Positions 35,875 through 47,924 are shown, counted from the stretch's first letter. The stretch is DNA of 64,000 nucleotides from Quercus robur (GCF_932294415.1 NC_065543.1:45719777-45783776); one strand, 5' to 3'. The notes: generated from the sequence alone by a model not told the origin. Numbers and translations: made by a program.

Positions 35875-36855
35875 AAATAGAAATTCAAGCTGTGGTGTTG
35901 GTAAACTAAGGACAATAATTTTCTAGGGGTTAATTTCACTTTCCCCCTAACTATGGGATCCACTTTAATCTACGCCATAAACTTTAAATTTGCCAATGTA
36001 ACCCATAATTAAGGTGGGGAAAGTGCAATTAACGCATTTTTCATTTTTTTTTTTTTTTGGCCATACATTAAGATTAGGCCATTTGAGAGAGAGAGAGAGA
36101 GATTTAAGCCCATTTCATATTGTTGGAGTTTTTTTTTTTTTTAAGACAAGAGTACAAGTGTCGCACTTCAATACAACGACAATTAAACTTAAAAATATTA
36201 AGGAACCGAGTTTGGAAATTTTGTCAATAGGTAGCATGTTGGTCATTATTATTGTATTTTTCCTAGGCAAGGACATAACATAATGATTAATGAGTAGTTG
36301 AAAATTGAAATAAGATAAGAAATGGTGTTATAGAGATTTTATTTTATTATTATTATTATTTTTTTTTGAGAATCTAATGTAAAAAATAGTTGAAATAATA
36401 AGATACAAACCTTATCTTGTAATTGCGTGGGTCGTTAGTAGTGGTAGAAAACATTCAGACATGATTAAGGTATTTGTTGCGGAAGAAGACATTTAGTAGT
36501 GTTACATTAAAACAATTAACAAATAACGGTTTGAATTATTTGATGATGACACCATGAAGCATTCAGTGATACATCATGAAGACTAAACATCCGTACGGCT
36601 AAATAGAGCCAAACCCTTGGTTGATGTATCTTAAGCTAGCATGTTGACTAAGGGCATGACTAACAAGGGAGTCAATTAGAAAAAAAAAAAACTCTCCTAT
36701 TTGCCAAACCACATCTCCCCTCGCTGTAAAATTCAAATGACCAATGGACTTGGGCCATGGTTTTATGAAAGGATTAAATGTGTTTTCAGTGGACATAGAG
36801 CCCTTGTTTGTAAATGGGCCACTAACTTGGGCTTCAAGGCTTATTGTGCAATTAG
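35875..36855. repeat. segmental duplication, copy 2 (empty at the SINE site)
   Basis: Homologous to 33975-35145. It keeps the MITE (about 35930-36036), but where copy 1 has a SINE it reads TATTGTTGGAG followed by T and AAGACAAG. Differences by substitution and small indels are common, so the duplication is old. Confidence 0.9.
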
Positions 36856-38054
36856 AAAGAAAATAGATCTCTATTTTGCATTATGTGTATTTTCATTCTC
36901 TTTGGTGACATCCAATTTGGTTAGATTGGATCATTCACATAAATAGGAGGTCGGTACACTGTAGTAGTGTGTTCCACCAATGGAAGAAAGTATTGTTAGT
37001 CATACAGTAAGTAATCACATTGTCTACCACTCCATTCCATCAAGCATCTAACTCTCTAGTACATTTTACACTTTTTGTGGGAAACCAAAAAAAAAAAAAA
37101 GAACTTTGATGTAAAATGAGGAAAGTAGTGCTAGCTAGGATCTTTTTCTAGCTTTTTAAATTGTATAATTGTATATAGCTTCTGAGAGATAGAAATACCT
37201 TTTGATATGGTTATGATTGAGACTAATACTTAATTGTAGAAAAACAATGAAGGCTTTTTGAGATGAAAGAGCATTTAAAGTGGGGTTCTTTGTGAACATG
37301 GCCAGCTATTCTTTTAGGAATCTTACCCACTCTAGCAGACAAAATCAACCAATCAAAAAGATGAATAAACAATGCACCAACATCCAAAGTTGAAGAATTT
37401 TCCTTTTGGAAGCTATTCATTTTTAGGTGATATTTTGCAAGTGGCTTGATTGGTGCATGGCACACTTGCATTAGGAAAGAGGTAGAAGTTTGATTGGGAT
37501 CCACCTAAGCAACCTCTTCCATTCCTTGAGAATTAAAATGAATTATTAAGACTGAATGATTTCTCACTAAATTATATAGATCTCTTATTCAACGACAAAA
37601 GATTTTATCCCATTTACAAGAATTTTTTTTTTTTTTTGTTAAAAGAAAACTTACAAAAAAGTTAGAACTTAAAAATAATGTAATCGAGTTACAAGATTAT
37701 TAATGATAAGATTTTTCTATTAGTTGATGGAAAAGAAGGTAAAATAAATCTTTCCTATTAATTATTACAACATTTTTTCTGCAGATTAAATATTTGTTTG
37801 TCAACCACTTTGTCTTATATATAGTATTTTTTTACTTAATTTTTTATGCACAATTTTTTAACATTTCACCTTTTCTAAATACAACTATATTTTAACCAAA
37901 TTTCAATAAATATGCAAAACAATAAAACTCATCCAAATACGTACTTACATAGGAAAAGAAAAAAATTTGAAAGAGAGAAGATCGTTTCTTGTATATTTGC
38001 CTTATTTTGGCTCATCATTCACGGGGTTACCTTCTCCTTCATTTCCCATTCCCA
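36856..38054. other. intergenic, no gene seen
   Basis: AT-rich DNA. A 93-codon minus-strand open frame at 37223-37504 has no recognisable domain and is not called. Confidence 0.55.
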
Positions 38055-38649
38055 CAGGGCCGGCTGAATGGGTGAGCAAAAGATGCAATCGCCTAAGGCC
38101 CCAAGTAAAAAAAAAGGCCCCCAAATTTTAACCAATAGGGTTATTTATAATCAATAAATAAAATAATTTTTTTTCCCATATGAGAAACAAATAAAAAAGA
38201 GAGAAAAATGCAACATTTACAATATTTTTCATAACAATTTTACAACTAATGCTAAGTAGTAGGTTGTTATAACTTGTTATTAATGGCAAAAAAATAATTA
38301 TAGTGATATTTTCAAAAAGAAAACAAAAAACAACTTAAAACCTAGAATTTGTTGTAAAAAAATATTGTGAATGTTGCACTTCTTAAAAAAAATAAGAATA
38401 ATAATAAGAGGTGAGTTAGCAAACTTTTACTAGTTTTCATCTAAGTCTATCACTAACCCCACTCTTTTACTTACCACTACAATCTGCCACATCAATAAGT
38501 ATGAAAAATTTTGTCAAGTTTTTTCTGTTTATAAAATTTCTATAAAAAGAAAAATTCTATGTAGTTCATGTTAATTAGTAGTAATTTTGCATTTAAAACA
38601 AAATAATCAATTTTCGCCTTAGGCCCCCAAATATATCAAGCCGCCCCTG
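38055..38649. mobile_element. hAT-type MITE with a nested insertion
   Basis: The ends are CAGGGCCGGCT and, in complement, CAGGGGCGGCTT, typical of hAT. The 8-bp flanks CATTCCCA (38047-38054) and CGTTCCCA (38650-38657) match at 7 of 8 positions and fit an aged target duplication. It has no coding capacity. Internal GGCCCCAAG/AAAGGCCCCC motifs near the ends resemble subterminal transposase sites. Confidence 0.85.
38203..38382. mobile_element. MITE nested inside the hAT-type MITE
   Basis: The left end GAAAAATGCAACATTTACAA and, in complement, the right end GAAGTGCAACATTCACAATA form long imperfect inverted repeats over 180 bp. It sits wholly inside 38055-38649, so it inserted later. Confidence 0.7.
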
Positions 38650-38758
38650 CGTTCCCATTTGCTTCCATTCAACCAACACTGTGTTAATTAGTCTGTTGCA
38701 TGGTGAAATATAATTGGTTAAAAGATATTATAACATGATATATTCAAATAGTCACGGT

Positions 38759-38790
<32 letters not shown>

Positions 38791-40088
38791 TTTTATTGAT
38801 AGATAGAGGGAAAATGAGGGATAGAGTTCAAATCATAAACTTCAAGTATCACAAAAAATATTATTACCGTTTGATTATCACTTGAACCTCAAATAACCAT
38901 GGCGTTATTAGATGCTCTTTGACGTAATAGTGTAATAACACTATGACATAGAACTATGTAATGACAAGAGATGTAGATTTCAAAGACAAAAAATGATAAA
39001 TACAAAATTTTGAAAGAATTTTAAAGTTGACGCTGATGGGTTATTGGTTGGAATTAGCTTGATCCACGAAAATAAAAGGTACGTAGCATATTGATTGGAA
39101 AATAGAAAAAGAGGCTTAGCAAAGTGGGGTGTTGATGTGGAACTCATGGAAGCTAGGTCTGTGACTCTTCTATATATGTGCTGATTTTGTTGGGTATCCA
39201 AGAGATGTGGGTACTCTTATGAGAGCTACAGGCCAAAGGCTTTGGCATTGTATGCCCCAAAAGAAGTAATAAAAGATAAGATGACAAAAATAGTGAAAAT
39301 AGAATACTCTACAGCAAGACCCAGATACCTTCTTGCCAACTTCTTTGTTCTTTCTTTTATTCAAGTGTAGAAGAAGCTTGAATAAAGTAATTCATTTCAA
39401 TCATTTACAAATCATCTTTTTGTTTATTTTCTGTTCCTTTTGTATTACCTTTGTTCTTTCTTTTTCTTTTTTCTCTTTTAATCATAAAGGAATATCAAAA
39501 GCATTTTCCATTAACATATTGTATATATTCCCCCCATATTTTAACCCCTCCTATATTTTTTTTGGTAGGCTTTTTATCCTCTCCCAAATGGTAACTTTGG
39601 CATGACTCACCTACGCTTGATAATACTACAATATTGAACTTGGTTCAATTGTGATTCCATTTTCAAATTAGTAAGTTGTGAAGAGTACTACTATAGATTT
39701 TTGTCATGGTTTGATCTCTCTGAGTGGAAAGTTTGGATTCAAATCCTTTTCTCTCACTTCTTTTTAGTCAAATTTTAACTTACCACATAATGCTGTCGCT
39801 AAATCTTTATTTTGGAGTTTAGCAGTGCACCTCAAGAAGTTTAGTGATCGGTAATAGCACAAGTTCAATATAAATCCATCATTATTTTTCCCTTTACTTT
39901 TCACTTCATAAGACTAGTTCTTGTATTTACCATGATTGCAAAATTGTCTCAAGGAAGATAATTAAAAAGAAAAAAATTGAAAGTGGGAAATTATATTTAT
40001 AGACCAACTTCATAAAATAACTATCTTACCTTTATGAATCTTATATATCCTAAGAGAAGTGTATAAAATTGTTCCATAAAATTGTTCC
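38650..40088. other. intergenic, simple repeats, no gene seen
   Basis: A TA run at 38760-38783 and AT-rich DNA. Short open frames near 39170-39605 have no family signature. Confidence 0.55.
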
Positions 40089-40689
40089 TGTGGGGCTAGT
40101 GAATTCGCGGCCCAGTCCCACTCTACATGGGGGCCCAGGGCCTAGAGTCCAAGCCGAGGAGAGCCATTGCCGAGGACGACCTCTTGCTCGGCACCTCACG
40201 AAATGCCTGAAGAAAGGGGGAAACTGAGTTCAGGGGCAGGGTAAGGAAAAAAACTGCCAACATCATAATACCAATCCCTATATCTGACAAGTCCATACTT
40301 TAAACCATACCCTTTAGCTTTCCCAACGACCCCAAACCATACTGGGTATGGGTTGACAGGATAGGTCTGCACCCCAGAAAAGTGAAACTTACACGTGGAC
40401 TTTAAAGAGGAAAACAAACATGAGTATAAAAGGGGGGAGAAAGGGAAGGATGAGGAGATCCTTGGACAGCGTCCGAGGACTGGGATCCTACAACCCGCAC
40501 CAATGGAGGGTCTAGCTAGTCAAGCCAGACCCGCCCGTACAAGAATTTCCATAGACGCCACGATCAAACCGTCCACCTGTGCCCAAGGTCATGCCTTTCA
40601 AGCCCACTCTCTACAAATCATATTGTTGGGGCCCTTTGCATATGAGTCCAACGTCAATCTTGGGCCGTTAAACAAATCGTGTCCCTACA
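40089..40689 (+). mobile_element. solo LTR, family B
   Basis: The 601-bp, relatively GC-rich segment begins TGTGGGGC and ends TCCCTACA. The identical 5-bp duplication GTTCC flanks it at 40084-40088 and 40690-40694. A TATAAAAG box lies at 40425-40432 in plus orientation. No internal element DNA adjoins it. It is not alignable by eye with family A. Perfect target copies are consistent with a moderate age, though five bases is little evidence. Confidence 0.88.
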
Positions 40690-41722
40690 GTTCCATTAGA
40701 TATCTCCTCATTGAAAGTCGTACCAAATCACTTAAGTCACCATCTAAGAAAAAAACATTTCGTTTATCTAGATTAGATGTCTTACAATTGGTGAGACTTG
40801 TACACTAGTGAGACCCAAATGTTGATTTGGATTATGGATGAGAATAATTCTTCTACCCCAAGAACCATATACCGATATATGTACGGTCCAGGGTCCTTAT
40901 GTTTTATTCTTGGTTCATGAATAATAGAATCCCAAGTACTTGACCCTTTATCTGAGATGATTTGTCTATATTCCGAGCAGTAGAATCATATGTACTATCA
41001 TGGTCTTTTTAATAGTTCCAATTATTCTATCTTTTCATAACTTAAAAACTAGTTCCAATAATTATCCAATCTTTTAAAAGATATTCGTCAAAAAAAGAAA
41101 ATGGAACAGAATAAAGGGCTAAAAATCTGTCTGCTTTGACGAAAATTCTCAAGCTTCTCAGTTTCTCCTCACTCTCAGCTCAGTTTTCCACAATTCCCAC
41201 TTCAAAAAACTCACACAGAGAATGTGTATTGTGCCCGTCAACTTTACACATTTTCCAAGGCTTTGGTCTATGCCTTTTGCAGTGGGATTAGATGAGAAAT
41301 CTGACAAAAGAGAGAGACCAAGACTGAGAAAAAATGCACCAAATGGGTCACACAACACATGATACACACTACTTCGAGCTTTCCCTGTGGAACTATCTTC
41401 CTACTAAAGCGGCTTTAATTGATCTTCAGACAATTTCCCTTATGAGAATAAGATAAATTATTTAGTTATAAAACTACAAAAAGATAAAAAGATTGATTTT
41501 TCACTTTAATCAGTAATATCATTTTCATAACTATTGAAATAAGTATCAAAACTATTGAAATAAGTATCAAAACTATGGATTGCAGGAGAAAATTTATGAA
41601 AATAAAATAGATTTTTTTAAGTTTTAGTAAGGGTATGTTTGGATACCACTTATTTTATAGAAAACAGAAAACTTATTGCTGAAAACACTATAACAAAATA
41701 TTTTTTAATGATGAATAATGCC
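40690..41722. other. intergenic, no gene recognised
   Basis: A minus-strand open frame of 69 codons at 41158-41367 lies in less AT-rich DNA but shows no domain, no clear promoter and no recognised relative. It is left unannotated as a gene. Confidence 0.45.
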
Positions 41723-42266
41723 GTGGATTGTGAATAGTGCCATTTATCTACGTTTTTGCTAAGTTTTTGGCTAGGTTATGAACAATGCCATGAAACCCAA
41801 CCAAAAATGCAAACGCGAACATTTATTTGTATGCAAACGCACGCTAATAGTCTAATAATTGGGGAAAAAAGTTTTGTATCAAGATTATTATTATTATTAT
41901 TATTTTCTGTTTAGTCAGACTATAGAAGAAATAAGATGATTATATAAAATAAAAAAAAAATGTCAAAAGCTCAAGATTAAAAAGTTATCTATACGTGGAT
42001 TGTGAACAGTGCCATTTATCTACGTTTTTGCTAAGTTTTTGACTGAGTTATGAACAATGTCATGGAACCCAACCAAAAATGCAAGCACAAACATTTATTT
42101 GTATGCAAACGCACGCTAATAGTCTAATAATTGGGGAGCAAAGTTTTGTATCAAGATTTTTTTTTTTTTTTTTTTTCCTGTTTAGTCAGACTATAGAAGA
42201 AATAAGATGATTATATAAAATAAAATAAAAAATGTAAAAAGCTCAAGATTAAAAAGTTATCTATAT
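41723..42266. repeat. 272-bp tandem duplication
   Basis: GTGGATTGTGAA(T/C)AGTGCCA occurs at 41723 and 41995. Similarity continues through ACGCACGCTAATAGTC and the end AAAGTTATCTATA. The copies differ mainly in an internal ATT versus T run, so the duplication is fairly recent. Confidence 0.92.
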
Positions 42267-43319
42267 GTGATCATCTTTAATCTTGTTTTTAATTTTATTT
42301 TTTGAGATCAAATTCAGCCTAATGTTTTAGTGAAATTAATATATGTTAGAATGACTATAATTTTTTATATTGGCAGCATCAAACAATTGAATTCTAAAGA
42401 TCTACCATGGAATTATTTATTTATATATAAATAATTATACAAAATAACTCAATCCATATCTAAATCCAATGCTTCAATGTACTGGACGCAATACTACCGA
42501 CACAAAATATATCTAAAAAGTTCAGTTATCTACTTTTGTTTGAACACTGGACCACAACTCCACCATATACAAAATTGGTTTGGAATAAAATATATATACA
42601 CACTAAGCTCATACATGGATATTACCAACTCTTTGATTATTTTTGCATTCTCATTAGTCTCTAATATTTGTTTAACCAAAAAGGATATACCTTATAAACA
42701 CGCGCTAGGACTTTGATTTTTTTTTTTTTTTTTTTTTTTAAAAAAACTTTAATGCTATAATGGCTTAAACAGTGGCTTTCTTGTGTACAACACTATAACG
42801 ACATATCATAGTGTCTAAGCTTTTGGATATAAAATAATGTTAACGTAACATCTAACAAGTGCAATTCAAGATAGTTTATTTTACAACAGACTTTTTATTT
42901 TATTTTATTATAGTTGATATCTACTTTATAACTTATGAAAATTTATTGAGATTTTTAGTATAATTTTTTTTTTCGATAGCCAATTCTTTACGTTATAATT
43001 TTATTTTCCACTTGCTTCAAACGCAGCCTATAGGGTTTATATTTTATGATTAGGAAATATTGGGATCAACAAGAAAAATATTATATTGACCAAAACCAAA
43101 ATGCATACGGCGTATATACCCGAATTGTCGTAAGAAAAAATCAACAAAAAAACATCACGTGGGACAATATCCATGTAAAAATCGCCATGTGATAATGTTG
43201 TTAAATGAGAAACAATTTTAATATTAAAAGATTATAAAATAATATGATAATTCTATCCCAAAAAAAATGATAATGAATGAGAAAATATGGAGTAATTTAT
43301 GCATTCTTTATTAAACATT
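42267..43319. other. intergenic, no gene seen
   Basis: AT-rich, with a T23 tract near 42717-42739. Nothing coding was recognised. Confidence 0.55.
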
Positions 43320-43660
43320 TTTTTTGAGATAGTTTCAATTTATGACCTCCGTTTTTTATGGTTGTTCTTTATTATCAAACCAATACACAAATTAGTTTGA
43401 GTAATGCTACAGACACAAACTATTTTACAACAATTTTACAAAATGTTGATGTGACTAGCTCTTATTAGTTTTTATTTAGGCCTATCATTAATATCACTTT
43501 TTTATTTACCAATAATTACTCACCACATCAGCAGTTTGTAGAATTTTTTGTAAAATAGTTTGTATCTCTAGCATTATTTTTGGTATAAGTGGATAAACCC
43601 TAGATCTTTTATTTAATGACAAGAAACTTTACTAGTTGAACTAATTAGAATCTACTATTA
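43320..43660 (-). mobile_element. SINE (same family as 6171-6343), split by a MITE
   Basis: On the minus strand the right part gives box-A-like TTAGTTCAACTAGTAAAG and box-B-like GGGTTTATCC. The left part gives the family 3' body and the poly-A (plus-strand T run near 43318-43325). The two parts are separated by the MITE at 43403-43577. Confidence 0.7.
43403..43577. mobile_element. MITE inserted in a SINE
   Basis: The ends AATGCTACAGACACAAACTA and, in complement, AATGCTAGAGATACAAACTA are nearly perfect inverted repeats extending through TTTTACAA. Removing this segment restores a continuous SINE of the family seen at 6171-6343, which confirms it as an insertion. Confidence 0.8.
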
Positions 43661-43801
43661 AGCCTTTATTTTTGGAGAAAGTTTCAATTTATGACATCTG
43701 CTCCTGATGATAGCTTTACTAGTTGAACTAATTAGAATCTACTATTAAGCCTTTATTTTTGGAGAAAGTTTCAATTTATGACATCTGCTCCTGATGATAG
43801 C
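43628..43801. repeat. 87-bp near-perfect tandem duplication
   Basis: ACTAGTTGAACTAATTAGAA at 43631 recurs at 43718 with no visible change over the unit, so it is very recent. It spans the junction between two SINE fragments. Confidence 0.93.
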
Positions 43802-43885
43802 TATTTATCATCAAACTAAGATACCAATTAATTTTTGATGTAGACGTAAATTGAACCACAAATCTCTTATTCAACGTACTAAATA
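43666..43885 (-). mobile_element. second SINE fragment of the same family
   Basis: The body ATCATCAAACTAAGATACCAATTAATTTTTGATGTAGAC-type sequence (plus strand) and GAACCACAAATCTCTTATTC match the family of 6171-6343. The tRNA-like head is incomplete. Confidence 0.6.
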
Positions 43886-44242
43886 AAAATGTTGCATGCA
43901 CCTTTTAATATATTACTAATACAATTAATACTTAGCCAAATAGTAGTATTCTTCCCTTATAATTATTATTATTTTTTTAATTTTTAACTTATGAGCTTTA
44001 AATCGGCTTGCAATGATGAGATCTATGTTTATATTACTACCAAAAATCGATTATTTTTTTGACTTCTTTTTTCCATCATGGAGTTTAATCTTCTGTAGAT
44101 AATCATGATACAAAAGAAAAATATAATAATCTCTCCGTGAGTGATATATATAAATATTAATTTTATCAAGCTCGTTCTAGAATCAAGATGTATAACTAAG
44201 CCACGAAAATCACGTCATCCACTTTTACTATGTCAACAACAA

Positions 44243-44281
<39 letters not shown>

Positions 44282-45758
44282 CCAAAACTTATACTAACTA
44301 AATACGTAAACAACTAGGTGAGAAAAAAAAATTTTAAAAGTCAAATTTCCATTTTTGTGGAAGATAATACAAGCTAGAGACACCCATTTATGCTTCTAAA
44401 ATAGAAATACTTTCAAATTTTTCACTTTCAATCGCTTTTTTAAAAACTTTGGGAATTCCTATACGGCTAGTTTGGGTACACACTTGTGGCGTGTGAGACC
44501 CACACGATTACTCATAAACATAAAAGCAAAACTAACTTTTAATTATTTTAAGTTTAACACGCATTTACACACCCAAATTAACGTTAACCATTGTTTTCAA
44601 GCCACTCCAAAAATTGAGCTGTTCAGGCCGTTTTGTAGGCTTGGTTTTTAATTTTTTGAAATATAATCCTCAACCACAACAACTAAATCTTGATCTAATA
44701 TATTTTTTGTGGTTAGTTATAGATCTTTAAGATATTCGTTAGGACTGATCACATATATTCGTTTGAACTTGTCGTTTTCGTTTGAAATCTTCATTTTATT
44801 TTTATTTTTAAAAAATAGTTCATTTTACGGCATTAGTTTAGGACTTATTTTTAGAAACATTTTATTAAGGAAATGATAAAACAATAAATATTGTTGATAA
44901 CTTTTTATATTTTTCATAAAATAATGTCAAAACTTTTTTATTATAATTTATTCATAATTGCCCTAAAAGCATTTGTTAACATGACCCTTATTTTAAATAG
45001 AAAAAAGTCAGATATCTTAAGAACATTGATTTAGAGAATATTTATAGAAAATTTTTATGAAAAAATAAAAAGTAATCAACAGCTTTTTATAGTTTTCATA
45101 ATAGTAGTATTAAAACTTTCTTGAAATAGTAGTCAATGGATTTTTATATTTCCGATATCAGGGGAATCAAAATTTCCCTAAAATAATTTATTAACAAACT
45201 TTCTAAAAGAGCATTAGTTAACTAGACCATTTTAATTTAAAATTAATTTAAATTACGAAATGAATCAAACTCATATGAAAGAATAATTTCACAAGAACAA
45301 AAGTTTTTTTTTTTTAAACATCACAATAGGCGCAATGGCAATCCATTTCATACACATATGAGCCACTTCAGGCTTCGGAAGTTCAAGAAAATGAACCTAA
45401 TTAACCATACAAAACACAATCATCGTTCTGCTAATAGTCTTGTAATTAAATTGCTCACACTTCCTCATATTTCTAATAGAGAAATCTTAGATATAAAAAA
45501 CCAAAGCAAAACAAAACTATCATTTCAATTTTTTCTTTTAAAAGAAAAAAAACATATAAACACTATAGGAAGATTGAAGTCTAAAAAGAAACATAACAAA
45601 TATTTACAAACAAAAAAAAAAAAAAAAAAAAAAAGCCCATTGAAAATTAGAATCCTAATGAATCATTAGGAAGGCCTAGCTAGCTAACAAAAATTACTCC
45701 ACTAAACACTCAGAGAAATTGACAAAAAACCAACCCAACCCACCTCTCAATTCTGTGT
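43886..45758. other. intergenic, decayed MITE-like DNA, no gene seen
   Basis: Includes a long poly-A at about 44245-44279. A stretch at 44870-45230 repeats CCTAAA-AGCATT(T/A)GTTAAC motifs and looks related to the 18247-18852 units. The last 130 bases should hold the 3' UTR of the DUF1645 gene. Confidence 0.5.
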
Positions 45759-46727
45759 TTAGAATGGCTGCAAACTCTTACTGAGGCCATTGGCATTAGT
45801 GAAAAAACCCACCAAGTCCTTCCTGTAAGGCAAGAATGACTTCCTCTTATTCTCCTCTGCAACCTTATTAACTACAGTAGTCTTCTTGTTGTTGTTGCTA
45901 TTGCTATTGCTATTGCTGTTGCTGCTGTTGTTTCTTACAGGAATCTTCTCAGCCTTCTTGCTCGGTGTCAAAAAGACGAAAGTGTCCTTGCCATCACTAT
46001 TGCTCCGGTAAAGCAAGTCCCGAAATCTCCATCTCTTCGAGGACGACCCAGTTGAGTGGCTCTTCTTGCATGAAGAAGAACTGTGTGGGGTCCAAACGCA
46101 GTAGCTCCCATCTGGGACACCTTCAAGGTCATCGGCTTCGGAGGAAGAGCACGACGTGTCACGATCTCGTTCTTGCTCCTCGATCATGAGCTTTCTAAGA
46201 GGAGGACGACGAAACGACGACGGCGGCGCTTTGGTGGTGGAGATAGCTGTTGTTCTCATAGTGGTGGTGGTGGCGGTGGTGGTGTTTGTTTTTTCGATGT
46301 GGGAATCGTATAGAGATAGAAGCAAGCTTTGGTCGAAGATTGGGTAAGTGGGTCTTATCTGACCGTTGGAGAAGATCTCGTCGGCCGAGATTGTTGTCGT
46401 GTCTGGCTCTCTACAAACAAAAGCAAACTCGAAATCATCATCGTCATCTTCTTTTTCTTCTTCTTCTTCCTCGTACTCACGCTTCTCTTTGTCGCTGTTG
46501 TTGTTGTTGTTGTCTTTTGCTTTGTCTTCTTCTTGTTGTTGTTGTTGAGGTTGAGGTTGTGTAGTTTTCGGAGCCCAGTTGAAGATATCAGAATCTGGGT
46601 CGGATTCAGATTCTTTTCGAAGCTCCTCCACGACTCTGGCGGCGATATCTGAGAGCTTTTCCGAAGAGTAGCTGTTGAAGCTTGGTGGAGATAATGGAGA
46701 TACGGAAAGCACTGAACTTTCTTGCAT
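45759..46727 (-). CDS. DUF1645 family protein
   Basis: A single exon gives 322 residues starting MQESSVLSVSPLSPPSFNSY. It matches the plant DUF1645 family: an early SPPSFNSYSSEKLSDIAARVVEEL block, an FEFAFV block with ADEIFSNGQIRPTYPIF, then RWRFRDLLYRSNSDGKDTFVFL and the C-terminal SFLPYRKDLVGFF block. Low-complexity inserts are long: Q/N runs at about 60-85, an E/D run at about 85-100, a T run at about 148-165 and an S/N run at about 265-282. Members are linked to stress responses and grain or growth traits in other plants, but the biochemical role is unknown. No membrane segment or signal peptide is seen. It is probably nuclear or cytosolic. Confidence 0.92.
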   Translation of the reverse strand: MQESSVLSVSPLSPPSFNSYSSEKLSDIAARVVEELRKESESDPDSDIFNWAPKTTQPQPQQQQQEEDKAKDNNNNNSDKEKREYEEEEEEKEDDDDDFEFAFVCREPDTTTISADEIFSNGQIRPTYPIFDQSLLLSLYDSHIEKTNTTTATTTTMRTTAISTTKAPPSSFRRPPLRKLMIEEQERDRDTSCSSSEADDLEGVPDGSYCVWTPHSSSSCKKSHSTGSSSKRWRFRDLLYRSNSDGKDTFVFLTPSKKAEKIPVRNNSSNSNSNSNSNNNKKTTVVNKVAEENKRKSFLPYRKDLVGFFTNANGLSKSLQPF

Positions 46728-47140
46728 TTTGGAGCAAACCCCACTTGCCTCAAATGCAAATTTTGTTCCTTTTTAGCTTCAGATATGAGAGAGAGAGAGA
46801 GAGGGGTTGGTTGAAATGGCCAAAAAGTGTGGGGTTTTGGGTTGCGATATATAGGTGTGAGTGGTTGAGAGAATTTTTCAATTTTGCGTGTGTGTGAGAG
46901 AGAGAGTGGAAGAGGGAGGTTTTAATCGGGTGAGACTGGGTGTAGAGTTTGGGAGGGTGTGATCGATAGTCGGCGTTATTATCTGAGGAGGTTTTTTTTT
47001 TTTCTTTATTGAATTGAATTTGACATTTTGTTGTTCTTTGCTTCTTTCACACGGAAACAATACAGGTTGGTTTTGTTTGTGTTTACACTTTATTGAGGCG
47101 GAAGAGTGTGAACTGTGAAGGTTTCACACGTGTTTGCTAG
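46728..47140 (-). promoter_or_regulatory. promoter and leader of the DUF1645 gene
   Basis: On the minus strand a TATA box CTATATATC is at about 46846-46854, which leaves a leader of about 90 bases containing a CT run (46787-46804). A perfect palindromic G-box/ABRE, ACACGTGT, is at 47126-47133. This fits abscisic-acid or stress control, as inferred for the family. Confidence 0.65.
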
Positions 47141-47924
47141 ACTTATCTTCATTTCTAGAATGAATGAAAAAATGCTTTAATTTGGTGCCTCGTTTTCTTG
47201 TTACGTAGGGTGTCTCAAATCAAATAGAGATTTAAAAAAAAAAAAAAATTAGTATTAAATGATACACGTTAGTCGTTTCAAAATCTAATACTTGAGAGGC
47301 ATATGTTAACGTGGGTTTTACTATTGCCTTTGTAAACTGTGGTTGTTGCTCTTTGTACTCTTTTAGTCTTTGCCACTAATCATCTCACTAAGTGTTCGTT
47401 TGACTCAGTTTTTAACTTTTTGTTTTTATATATAGTTTTTTAATAATTTAATTTTTTTTTTAAGTACAAGTAGATCTTAGCAGACTTTTAGAATTTTATT
47501 TTTATTTTTACTTTTTTTAAAGCTAATGAGCTGATATGAAATTCTTACTTAATCAATGGACAGTGTGCAGTGTGCTTTGGTTTACGATTAGATGTTTTGG
47601 TATAAGATTAGATGTTTACCTGTAATAACGATTCATTATTTGGGTCATGACATATTTCTTCGTATGTCCTATAGTAATGGCGAGGTTTCATTTACCAATT
47701 TTGTTAGAATTGGATTAATGATTTTTCATAATTTAGGGTGCATAATAAAAGTATTTTTTAAATTAGAGCATTTACATCAATTAATGTAAATTTTATCTAT
47801 TTATTTTAGTATAAAAATCAACTTTAAGTGTGTGTTAAAAAATCTTTTCCCTTCTCTCTATGTATGTGTTAAAAATACTTAGTATTCTAAAAAAAAAAAC
47901 TTTTTATTTTATATAATCACTTAA

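Noticed and set aside
40395-40808. 137-codon plus-strand open frame
   Set aside because: It lies almost wholly inside a solo LTR and runs past its end. There is no domain and no independent support.
41158-41367. 69-codon minus-strand open frame
   Set aside because: No recognised family, promoter or splice pattern. It could be chance.
46083-46652. Several plus-strand open frames opposite the DUF1645 gene
   Set aside because: They are antisense shadows of trinucleotide repeats in the real gene.
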